Assembly (NCBI GenBank): GCA_029858545.1
Contig: JAOUFA010000150.1
Span: 1 to 8,519 of the forward strand
Reading direction: 5' to 3'
DNA length: 8,519 bases
Source: Betaproteobacteria bacterium
Lineage (GTDB): Bacteria; Pseudomonadota; Gammaproteobacteria; Burkholderiales; SG8-39
Of the stretch, positions 1 to 8,343 are shown one piece after another. The notes beneath the pieces were generated by a model that had not been told where the DNA came from, made no database searches, and saw only the letters and a program-made list of their open reading frames with translations. The position numbers were made by a program, and so were the translations under genes. Every line of letters begins with the position of its first letter. Positions within the stretch are counted from its first letter, which is position 1.

Positions 1-1033
<1,033 letters not shown>

Positions 1034-1037
<4 letters not shown>

Positions 1038-1924
1038 GTATCCTGATCGACAAGAATACACGCGTGGTCACGCAAGGGATCACCGGCAAGACTGGCCAGT
1101 TCCATACCCGCACCAGCCGCGAATACGCGAACGGCCGCGAGTGCTTTGTCGCGGGCGTGAACCCGAACAAGGCGGGAGAGAACTTCGAGGGTATTCCCAT
1201 ATTCGCCACGGTCGGGGAAGCCAAGCAGAGGACAGGGGCCAACGTGTCGGTGATCTACGTGCCGCCGCCGTTCGCCGCCGCGGCGATCTGGGAAGCGGTC
1301 GAGGCCGACCTCGATCTGGCGATATGCATCACCGAGGGCATCCCGGTGCGCGACATGGTGAAGCTGCGCGACCGGATGAAGAAGGAAAACCGCCGGACGC
1401 TGCTCGTCGGCCCGAACTGCCCGGGATTGATCACCCCCGATGAGTTGAAGATCGGCATCATGCCGGGGCATATCCACAAGAAGGGCCGCGTCGGCGTGGT
1501 GTCGCGCTCGGGCACGCTCACCTACGAGGCGGTGGGGCAGCTCACCGAACTGGGCATCGGCCAGTCGAGCGCGGTCGGCATCGGCGGCGACCCGGTGAAC
1601 GGCATGAAGCATATCGACGTGATGCAACGCTTCAACGACGACCCGGACACCGACGCAGTGGTCATGATCGGGGAGATCGGCGGTTCGGACGAGGAGACCG
1701 CGGCGCTGTGGATCAAGGATCACATGAAGAAACCGGTGGTTGGCTTCATCGCGGGAATCACCGCGCCGCCGGGCAAAAGAATGGGCCATGCTGGTGCGAT
1801 CATTTCCGGCGGCAAGGGTACCGCGCAGGAAAAGCTCGCCGTGATGGAGGATTGCGGTATCAAAGTGACGCGCAATCCGGCCGAGATGGGGCGCACGCTC
1901 AGGTCGCTGCTCAAGCTCAGGTAG
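1034..1924 (+). CDS. sucD: Succinyl-CoA synthetase alpha subunit
   Basis: Alpha subunit of the ADP-forming succinate-CoA ligase. It binds CoA and carries the phosphohistidine intermediate. The 296-residue product has the usual family length (about 290). Visible motifs are the N-terminal CoA-binding Rossmann start ITGKTGQFH (about residues 16-24), VIYVPPPFAAAAI, GPNCPGLITP, the loop SRSGTLTYEAVGQ, GIGGDPVNG, MIGEIGGSDEE and GKRMGHAGAIISGGKGTA, in which His252 is the expected phosphorylated residue. The insertion-bearing stretch GVNPNKAGENFEGIPIF is like Burkholderiales SucD. The ATG at 1034 is chosen over a longer open frame because it begins the canonical MSILIDKNT, overlaps the sucC stop as ATGA, and has a GAGG Shine-Dalgarno at 1022-1025. 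Translational coupling to sucC is likely. Confidence 0.97.
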
Positions 1925-1943
1925 AGCGAAACCGGTCGACGGC

Positions 1944-3566
1944 TCAGGATTCCGAGGCAGTCCGCGCCGAGATCAGATCGCCGAGGGCTGCGGCGACCTG
2001 ATCGGCGACCGCCTGCCAGTCTCCGGCGCGCTGCTGGCGGAACAGCCGCATGCTGGGATACCAGGGGCAGCGCTCGCCGTGCAGCAGCCAGCGCCAGTCC
2101 GGAATGCGCGAGAGCATCGTCCAGGTCGGCGCGCCGAGTGCTCCCGCGAGGTGGGCAACCGAAGTATCGACGGTGATCACCAGGTCGAGGATCGAGATCA
2201 ACGCCGCGGTCTCGGAGAAGTCGCGCAGCTCGCGCGAAACGTCGATCAGCCGCATCCCCGCCGGCGGCTGCGCGGCCTGCAGTGCCGCGGGACCTTTCTG
2301 CAAACTGTAGAAGCTGACCCCGCGCAGTGCGCCAAGCGGCGCGAGAAAATCGAGCGTCGCCGATCGGCTGGTGTTGTCCCATTGTTCGGGGCGCCCGGCC
2401 CAGCACAACCCGACCCGGAGCCCCGCGCCGTCGCCGGCGAGCTGCGCGCGCCAGACGTCGGGCTTTCCGGGTAGGGGGCGCAGGTAGGGCACTTCGGCGG
2501 GAATCGTCTCGCGGGTGGTCTTGAAGATGCGCGGCAGGCTGAGCAGCGGAAGGTGGGCGCCGATTTCGGGCAGTGCCTCGCCTTGCGCGAGGCAGCGCAC
2601 GACGCCCGGCATGGCTGCGATGAGCGAGCGCAACTCGGGCTGGCACTCGACGATCACTTCGCGGCAGCGCTGCGCCGCGAGCGGCACGTAGCGGATGAAT
2701 TGCAGCGTGTCGCCGAAACCCTGTTCGGCATGCAACAGCAAGGGTTGGTCGGGCAGCAACTGCCCGTTCCATTCGGCGACCGCAAACCTGCGCTGCACCG
2801 GTTCGCGCCGCCATCGCCACTCGTACTCCTCCCAGCCCCGGGCGAGATCGCCCGTGAGAAGCAGCACGAGAGCTTTGCTGAAATGCGCTTCGGCGTGATC
2901 CGCTCTGAGCGCGAGCGCGGCGTCGAAAGCGGCGAGCGCGGCGTCGAATTGTTCCTGGTCGCGCAGGGTGTTGCCAAGATCCACGCGCAGGTTGGGGTCG
3001 CCCGGCCGGTCTTCGATCGCCTTGCGGTAGCCATCGGCGGCAGCCTCCAGCCTGAGCGGGTCGCGTGAGATCGAACCCAGGTTCTGATTCGCCTGTGCAA
3101 GCTGCGGATTGATGTCGAGCGCCTTGCGGAAGCTGTCGGCGGCCTCGGCGAGCCGCCCCTGGAGTTGCAGCACGCAGCCGAGGTTGTTCCAGGCCTCGGC
3201 ATAGCGCTCGTCGATGCCGAGCGCCGTGTGGTAACAGGCAGCCGCCTCATCGAGGCGACCGTGTACCTGCCGCAGGTAACCCTGAGTGAGCCGGTACTTC
3301 GCGACCGAGGGCCCGAGTTCGATCGCTCGCGCGACAAGACCCTCCGCCTCCGGGAGGTTGCCCGATTCGGTCGCGATCTTGCCCAGCAGCCATAGCGCAT
3401 CGGCATGCTCGGGTTGCTCGGTAAGCAGCTCCCAGCAGGCCTGGCGCGCCGGCTCGAGCCGGCCGGCGACAAACAGCTCCTGCGCGGTAGCGAAAAGCTG
3501 ACCGGCAGGCGCAGGGCGTTCGTCCGCGCCCGATGACGAGAGCAGACGTCTTAGCAGGGCGAACAT
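1944..3566 (-). CDS. TPR protein with C-terminal glycosyltransferase (GT-B)-like domain
   Basis: A 540-residue protein in two halves. Residues about 22-256 form six to seven 34-residue tetratricopeptide repeats; the clearest start near 56, 121, 155, 189 and 223, with typical A-W-N-N-L-G and A-L-D-I-N-P positions. Residues about 260-530 match the C-terminal region common in bacterial TPR-glycosyltransferase proteins (GT9/GT41-like fold): GWEEYEWRWRR (244-254), LLLHAEQGFGDTLQFIRY (276-293), GLCWAGRPEQWDNTSRS (386-402) and VDTSVAHLAGALGAPTWTML (466-485), probably the nucleotide-sugar side. No signal peptide or membrane span is seen, so it is probably cytoplasmic. It starts 7 bases after the upstream stop, with a GGCAGG-like ribosome site inside the end of that gene, so the two are cotranscribed. 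It ends 19 bases from the convergent sucD. Substrate and sugar donor are unknown, and the domain may be non-catalytic. Confidence 0.88.
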   Translation of the reverse strand: MFALLRRLLSSSGADERPAPAGQLFATAQELFVAGRLEPARQACWELLTEQPEHADALWLLGKIATESGNLPEAEGLVARAIELGPSVAKYRLTQGYLRQVHGRLDEAAACYHTALGIDERYAEAWNNLGCVLQLQGRLAEAADSFRKALDINPQLAQANQNLGSISRDPLRLEAAADGYRKAIEDRPGDPNLRVDLGNTLRDQEQFDAALAAFDAALALRADHAEAHFSKALVLLLTGDLARGWEEYEWRWRREPVQRRFAVAEWNGQLLPDQPLLLHAEQGFGDTLQFIRYVPLAAQRCREVIVECQPELRSLIAAMPGVVRCLAQGEALPEIGAHLPLLSLPRIFKTTRETIPAEVPYLRPLPGKPDVWRAQLAGDGAGLRVGLCWAGRPEQWDNTSRSATLDFLAPLGALRGVSFYSLQKGPAALQAAQPPAGMRLIDVSRELRDFSETAALISILDLVITVDTSVAHLAGALGAPTWTMLSRIPDWRWLLHGERCPWYPSMRLFRQQRAGDWQAVADQVAAALGDLISARTASES

Positions 3567-3573
3567 GAGGGAA

Positions 3574-6441
3574 TTACGCCTGCCTCGCGGTGTCCTGCGC
3601 GACGACGGCGGCCGGCGCAGCCAGATCAGGCTCGCCGCAGGACTGGAGAATATCCTCGCGGACTGCGTCGCGTAGCGCGACCGCCGCGGACCAGTCGCTG
3701 CCGCGCGCCCGGCGTGGCGCGCCGACGGTCACGGCGATCGTCGCGCGGCGCGGCCACCAGGTTCCGTCGCGCAGCACCGAGCGCACGCCGCGCAGCGCGA
3801 CGGGAATGACCGGAATGCCGGCGAGTGCCGCAGCCTGGAAGGCGCCGGTGCGAAAGGGCTTGAGACCCGTGTCGCGCGTGAATCCGCCCTCTGGAAACAC
3901 GATCAGCGAGCGGCCGTGCTGCGCGGCCGCGGAAAGTTCCTCGGCATGCGCCGCGCTCGTGCGTACGTCGAAGCGTTCAACGAACAGCGTGCCGAAACCG
4001 CGCAGCAAACTGCGCATCGCGAAGTTGTCGAGAAATTCGCGCTTCGCGACAAAGGCATGGTGGCGGTAGCGCAAGAGGGAAAGCAGTACCACCACGTCGA
4101 GATAGCTGGTGTGGTTTGCCGCGATCACCGTCGCACCGGCGGACTCCAGGTGCGCCGTGCCACGCGCGAGGACCGCGATGCCCGAAAGGCGCAGAAAGAC
4201 TCGCGCCACGACCCGGCCCACCGCCCAGGCGACACCCACCGGTGCAGTGAGCGCCGCGATGGCCACGGCGGGAAAGAGCAGCGCGAGGACCGTCCAGGCG
4301 CGCAGCGCGAACAGCGCGCCGCCGAGCACCTGAAGCAGGCGGCGCGCCTGCGGCGCGAGGCCTGCCGCGGCCAGCCTGACGAACTGCCACCATACCGGGA
4401 CTGGCTTCACGCTCGTTGGGCCACGCTCGTAGAATTCGCGTGCCGCGACGCGGCGGATCTTTCCGCTCGAGGTCTTGGGGACCGTCTGCGGGGGAGCCAA
4501 TACGATGTCGTCGGCGGGTCCACCGGTGAGCGTTACCGCGAGGCGGGTAATATCCGTGCGGAGTCGATCGTGCGTCGCCGGGGCGACTTCGCGCGTTTCC
4601 GCCAGCACCACGACCCTTTCGGTCCCGGTGGCGGCATCGGGGCTGCCGAACACCGCGACGCAACCACGGCGTATGCCCGGCAAGTCGCCCACCGCCTCCT
4701 CCAGCTCGTAAGGACTGATATTGCGTCCGCCACGGATGATGATGTCCTTCTCGCGGCCGGTCAGGAAGAGCATTCCCTCCGCGAGATAGGCGCGGTCGCC
4801 GGTATTGAGCCACTCGCCGTCGAACAGTTCGCGCGTGGCCTGCGAATTGCGGTAGTAGCCCGAGGTTGCCGACGGGCCGCGGAACTCGAGGATGCCCTCC
4901 TGCCGCTCGGGAAGTTCGAGGCCTGCCGCATCGACCACCCGCAGATCGTGTCCCGGGATCACCTGTCCGCAGCCGACGACGCGCAGCGGCGCTCGCTCGC
5001 CCGCGCTGGCCGGAATTGCCTTGCCGCTGCGCGAGAAGCTGTCGCGATCGATTTCGTCGAGCCGCCACGGCGTGCCGGGCGGGGTGAAGGCGAGACCCAC
5101 GGAACATTCCGCGAGACCGTAAACCGGGGCGAGCACCTGCCGGCGAAGACCCTGCGGCGCGAATCGTTCTTCGAAGGCGCGCAGCGTCTCCGGACTGACC
5201 GGTTCGGCGCCGTTGAAGGCGAAGCGCCAGGAAGACAGATCGAGTCCTTCGATATCGCGCGCGTCGATGCGGCGCAGACACAGTTCGAAGGCGAAATTGG
5301 GGCCGCCCGAAATCGTCCCGCGATGACGGTGAATGGCCCATAGCCATTGCGCGGGTCGGGCGAGAAATGCGAGCGGCGACATGAGCACCACCGGAAATCC
5401 CCAGTACAGCGTGGCGAAGCAGCCGCCGATAAGTCCCATGTCGTGATACAGCGGCAGCCAGCTCACGAATACGTCTGAGGACGATACACCCGCCGCCCGG
5501 CCCATTGCGCGTACGTTGGCAAGCAGGTTGTCGTGGGTGAGGACGACTCCCTTGGGCGTGCCGGTGCTGCCCGAGGTGTATTGAAGAAAGGCGACGTCGC
5601 TGCCGCGCGCGGCGATGGGACGGTATCCGGCGCTGCTCGCGTCGCCGAAGTCCCTGGGCATCAGCACCGTGTGCAGGCTCGCAACCTGCGCGCGCAGCAG
5701 CAGCGCGAGGGTCCGCGCTTCGGGAATCGTCACCATCATCGAAACGCCGGCGCTTTGCAGGATGCGCACATGACGCGTCATATGATCTTCGATGGTCGTC
5801 AGGCGCGCCGGAGGATACAGCGGCACCGGCACACCGCCCGCGAGCAGCACACCGTAGAAGCAGTACAGGTACTCGCGCGACGTGGGAAGCATGATCGCGA
5901 CGGTCTGGCCCGGCTGCAAGCCTGCTTCGCTGAGCCGCGCGGCATAGCCGAGCGCCGATTCGTAGAGGGCACGGTAGGTGAGCGGGTACTCGCGATCTTC
6001 GTCGTACAGATGCACCAGCAGGCGCTCGGGTTGACGCGCGACGTGCCATTCGAAGGCCTCGACAAGCGTGCGCGCCTTGTCCGGCACGCCCACCTCGGTG
6101 GTGTGGGCAAGGCTGGCGATTTCCTGTTCGTGGGAGCTCCCGGTCGCAGGGTGTGGGAGATTCCGGTGGGCGAGGACGAAGCGCAGCAGATCGCGCGGCG
6201 TGTCAGCCTGTGCGAGTACCTGTTCCGGCATGCGCGCACCGAATTCGCGCTCGACGCGCAGGACCAGTTCGACGCGCGCGAGGCTGTCCAGGCCGAGTTC
6301 GCGATCGAGCGAGCTGTCGAGCGTGACCCGCGGAGCACCGCGCGGGTGCGATTCGCGGACCACCTCCGCCACACGGGCAAGGAGTCTTCCCGCGTCGCGC
6401 TCCGCGTTCCCGTCTTGGTCGTGATTCCGTTCGTCCGACAT
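3574..6441 (-). CDS. ACP / fatty-acyl-AMP ligase-like / PlsC-type acyltransferase fusion protein
   Basis: A 955-residue fusion. Residues about 15-92 form an acyl carrier protein domain with ELGLDSLARVEL, where Ser53 is the expected 4'-phosphopantetheine site. Residues about 125-670 form an adenylating domain: YTSGSTGTPKGV (288-299), SWLPLYHDMGLIGG, GGPNFAFELCLRR, FNGAEPVSPETL, YGLAE, NTGD, GREKDIIIRGGRN and the catalytic Lys661 in PKTSSGKIRR. The wording is closest to fatty-acyl-AMP ligases, but the C-terminal part also resembles acyl-CoA ligases. Residues about 705-755 are hydrophobic with one or two possible membrane segments. Residues about 760-935 are a PlsC/LPLAT domain with NHTSYLD (His777, Asp782) and FPEGGFTR (849-856). 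A plausible chain is activation of a fatty acid, loading onto the ACP and transfer to a hydroxyl acceptor at the membrane. The acceptor is unknown. It is the first gene of an operon with the TPR protein. Confidence 0.93.
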   Translation of the reverse strand: MSDERNHDQDGNAERDAGRLLARVAEVVRESHPRGAPRVTLDSSLDRELGLDSLARVELVLRVEREFGARMPEQVLAQADTPRDLLRFVLAHRNLPHPATGSSHEQEIASLAHTTEVGVPDKARTLVEAFEWHVARQPERLLVHLYDEDREYPLTYRALYESALGYAARLSEAGLQPGQTVAIMLPTSREYLYCFYGVLLAGGVPVPLYPPARLTTIEDHMTRHVRILQSAGVSMMVTIPEARTLALLLRAQVASLHTVLMPRDFGDASSAGYRPIAARGSDVAFLQYTSGSTGTPKGVVLTHDNLLANVRAMGRAAGVSSSDVFVSWLPLYHDMGLIGGCFATLYWGFPVVLMSPLAFLARPAQWLWAIHRHRGTISGGPNFAFELCLRRIDARDIEGLDLSSWRFAFNGAEPVSPETLRAFEERFAPQGLRRQVLAPVYGLAECSVGLAFTPPGTPWRLDEIDRDSFSRSGKAIPASAGERAPLRVVGCGQVIPGHDLRVVDAAGLELPERQEGILEFRGPSATSGYYRNSQATRELFDGEWLNTGDRAYLAEGMLFLTGREKDIIIRGGRNISPYELEEAVGDLPGIRRGCVAVFGSPDAATGTERVVVLAETREVAPATHDRLRTDITRLAVTLTGGPADDIVLAPPQTVPKTSSGKIRRVAAREFYERGPTSVKPVPVWWQFVRLAAAGLAPQARRLLQVLGGALFALRAWTVLALLFPAVAIAALTAPVGVAWAVGRVVARVFLRLSGIAVLARGTAHLESAGATVIAANHTSYLDVVVLLSLLRYRHHAFVAKREFLDNFAMRSLLRGFGTLFVERFDVRTSAAHAEELSAAAQHGRSLIVFPEGGFTRDTGLKPFRTGAFQAAALAGIPVIPVALRGVRSVLRDGTWWPRRATIAVTVGAPRRARGSDWSAAVALRDAVREDILQSCGEPDLAAPAAVVAQDTARQA

Positions 6442-6530
6442 GGCGTCCCGTGAGCCCGGCTAGCGGCAATGGCGCGAGTGTACGCCCGCCGTCGTGCACG
6501 TACGGTGCCGGTTCGGCCGCGCGGAGGAAA

Positions 6531-6560
6531 TTGACGGCAGTCAAGGGGTGCGCATACCCC
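6531..6560. promoter_or_regulatory. Two abutting inverted repeats, candidate operator
   Basis: TTGAC-GGCA-GTCAA (6531-6544) is a perfect 5-base inverted repeat. It is followed without a gap by GGGGT-GCGCAT-ACCCC (6545-6560), another perfect 5-base inverted repeat. They lie just upstream of the AT-rich island and 86 or more bases before the formate dehydrogenase start. Arms this short arise by chance fairly often, so a regulator site is only a candidate. Confidence 0.35.
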
Positions 6561-6573
6561 GATACAAGATAAT
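6531..6573 (+). promoter_or_regulatory. Possible promoter for the formate dehydrogenase operon
   Basis: A near-consensus -35 hexamer TTGACG (6531-6536) and a good -10-like GATAAT (6568-6573, five of six matches) are both present, but they are 31 bases apart and so do not form one sigma-70 promoter. TTGACG pairs at 16 bases only with the poor CATACC (6553-6558), and GATAAT has only GGGGTG at the right place. If GATAAT is used, an activator is probably needed. No sigma-54 site was recognised. Confidence 0.25.
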
Positions 6574-6630
6574 AATGATCGATGTAGCCCGAATGCCCTG
6601 GGCCTGCATGCCGGATTGCCCGTCCAGGTT

Positions 6631-6637
6631 GGAGGAG
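6631..6637 (+). promoter_or_regulatory. Ribosome binding site that fixes a GTG start
   Basis: GGAGGAG lies 8 bases before the GTG at 6646. It excludes the in-frame TTG at 6616, which lies upstream of it, and makes the ATG at 6655 (17 bases away) unlikely. Confidence 0.8.
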
Positions 6638-6645
6638 AACGAAGC

Positions 6646-8322
6646 GTGAATCGGATGAAAGTGCGGTCGACCCCCAAGGGGCGCGCGGTGGAGCCGCGTG
6701 CGCGCGAGGAAGTGCGCGCGCTGATCGAGGAGACCGGCAGCCGTCTCGGTGTCGAGCCGCGCCGGCGCGATTTGCTGATCGAGCATCTGCACGCGATCCA
6801 GGACCGCCATCGCGGCCTGTCGGCGGCGCACTTGGCGGCGCTCGCTCAGGAACTGCGCCTCGCGCAGGCCGAGGTCTACGAGGTCGCAAGCTTCTATCAC
6901 CATTTCGATGTCCTGCGCGAAGGCGAAACGCAGCCCGCCGAACTCACCGTGCGGGTGTGCGATTCGCTTGCCTGCGACCTAGCCGGCGCGAAAGAGCTGC
7001 TCGAGCGACTGCCCGGGATCCTCGGTGCCCGCGTGCGGGTGCTTCCCGCGCCCTGCGTGGGGCGTTGCGACAGTGCACCGGTGGTGCTCGTGCACCAGAA
7101 TCCGGTGGGAGCGGCGACGGTCGACAAGATACGCGCCGCGGTTTCGAACAAGGCGCTGCGCGGTGCCGAGCCCGCGTATCTCGACTACGCGGCGTACCGC
7201 AGGCAGGGCGGATACCGGCTGATCGCCGATTGTCTCGCGGGCAAGCGCACGCGCGACGAGATCACCGGGATCATGGAAGACTCGGGGCTGCGCGGACTGG
7301 GCGGCGCGGGCTTTCCGGCGGGGCGCAAGTGGCGCATCGTCGCCGCGGAAGCCGCGCCGCGTCTGATGGCATTGAACATCGACGAGGGCGAGCCCGGCAC
7401 CTTCAAGGACCGGCATTACCTGGAACGCGATCCGCACCGCTTTCTCGAAGGCATGCTGGTGGCCGCCTGGTGCGCGGGCGTCGGCGAGGTGTACGTCTAT
7501 CTGCGCGACGAATACGCCGGCTGCCGTGCGCTCCTTGAACGCGAACTGGCGAAGCTGAGAAAGAATCCGCCCTGCGCGCTGCCGCCGATTCATCTGCGGC
7601 GCGGCGCGGGCGCGTACATCTGCGGCGAGGAATCCGCGATGATCGAGTCGATCGAAGGCAGGCGCGGCATGCCGCGCCTGCGTCCGCCGTACGTCGCGCA
7701 GGTGGGGTTGTTCGGCTATCCGACCCTCGAGCACAATATGGAGTCGGTGTACTGGGTGCGCGAGATCGTCGAAAAGGGCGCGGCGTGGTTTGCGTCGCAC
7801 GGCCGCAACGGCAGAAAGGGCCTGCGCTCGTTCTCGGTCTCGGGACGCGTGAAGAACCCCGGCGTGCATCTCGCCCCGGCAGGCATCACGGTGCGGCAGC
7901 TGATCGAGGAATATTGCGGCGGCATGCTGGACGGCCACGAGTTCTACGCCTATCTTCCCGGCGGCGCCTCGGGCGGCATCCTGCCCGCGAGCCTGGGCGA
8001 TGTGCCGCTCGATTTCGACACGCTGCAGCCGCACGGCTCGTTCATCGGTTCCGCAGCGGTGATGGTCCTGTCGCGCCAGGACAAGGCATCGGACGCGGCG
8101 AGGAACCTGATGCGTTTCTTTCGCGAAGAGTCCTGCGGCCAGTGCACGCCCTGCCGCGTCGGCACGGCGAAGTCGCTCGCGCTGATGGGAGAGGCGCGCT
8201 GGAACAAGGCGCTGCTCCACGAGCTCTCGCGTACGATGATCGATGCGTCGATCTGCGGGCTGGGGCAGGCGGCGCCCAATCCGGCGCTGACCGTGATGAA
8301 ATATTTTCCGCAGGAAATATGA
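6646..8322 (+). CDS. NAD-dependent formate dehydrogenase beta (diaphorase) subunit, NuoE-NuoF fusion
   Basis: A 558-residue protein from the GTG at 6646, set by a strong upstream GGAGGAG. Residues about 15-165 are a NuoE-like thioredoxin-fold domain with a complete [2Fe-2S] set: Cys105, Cys110 (CDSLAC), Cys137 and Cys141 (CVGRC). Residues about 180-555 are NuoF-like: GLRGLGGAGFPAGRKW (214-229) and NIDEGEPGTFKDRHYLE (244-260) for FMN and NADH, GAYICGEESAMIESIEGRRG (322-341), an SLBB-like stretch near 400-450, and ESCGQCTPCR plus SICGLGQ giving Cys497, Cys500, Cys503 and Cys537 for a [4Fe-4S] cluster. It should pass electrons from the formate-oxidising subunit to NAD+ in the cytoplasm. The fused form resembles Methylobacterium Fdh1B more than the split FdsG and FdsB of Cupriavidus. 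A NAD-reducing hydrogenase diaphorase is less likely, given the FdhA-like gene 21 bases downstream. Confidence 0.93.
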   Translation: MNRMKVRSTPKGRAVEPRAREEVRALIEETGSRLGVEPRRRDLLIEHLHAIQDRHRGLSAAHLAALAQELRLAQAEVYEVASFYHHFDVLREGETQPAELTVRVCDSLACDLAGAKELLERLPGILGARVRVLPAPCVGRCDSAPVVLVHQNPVGAATVDKIRAAVSNKALRGAEPAYLDYAAYRRQGGYRLIADCLAGKRTRDEITGIMEDSGLRGLGGAGFPAGRKWRIVAAEAAPRLMALNIDEGEPGTFKDRHYLERDPHRFLEGMLVAAWCAGVGEVYVYLRDEYAGCRALLERELAKLRKNPPCALPPIHLRRGAGAYICGEESAMIESIEGRRGMPRLRPPYVAQVGLFGYPTLEHNMESVYWVREIVEKGAAWFASHGRNGRKGLRSFSVSGRVKNPGVHLAPAGITVRQLIEEYCGGMLDGHEFYAYLPGGASGGILPASLGDVPLDFDTLQPHGSFIGSAAVMVLSRQDKASDAARNLMRFFREESCGQCTPCRVGTAKSLALMGEARWNKALLHELSRTMIDASICGLGQAAPNPALTVMKYFPQEI

Positions 8323-8343
8323 ACCGCGTATCGAGAGGCCGAC

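Larger units (their letters stand above)
6442..6645. other. Divergent intergenic region between the acyltransferase operon and the formate dehydrogenase operon
   Basis: These 204 bases separate two divergent starts. The half next to the minus-strand gene (6442-6530) is GC-rich with no convincing promoter for that gene; a TACACT hexamer on the minus strand (6482 down to 6477) is the best -10 guess but lacks a -35. The half next to the plus-strand gene has two abutting inverted repeats and an AT-rich island (6561-6586), the most AT-rich stretch in the window. No small gene or RNA is evident. Confidence 0.7.

Noticed and set aside
1924..1945. GAGC...GCTC stem between sucD and the TPR gene as a terminator
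   Set aside because: The stem is only 4 base pairs with a long loop and no T-run on either strand.
3916..5343. 475-codon plus-strand open frame opposite the acyltransferase fusion gene
   Set aside because: It is antisense to a clearly coding frame, rich in Arg, Ala and Gly, and without any recognised motif.
3977..6049. 690-codon minus-strand frame inside the acyltransferase fusion gene
   Set aside because: It is Arg-rich and low in family-like motifs, a typical high-GC shadow frame of a gene whose own frame has intact catalytic motifs over the same span.
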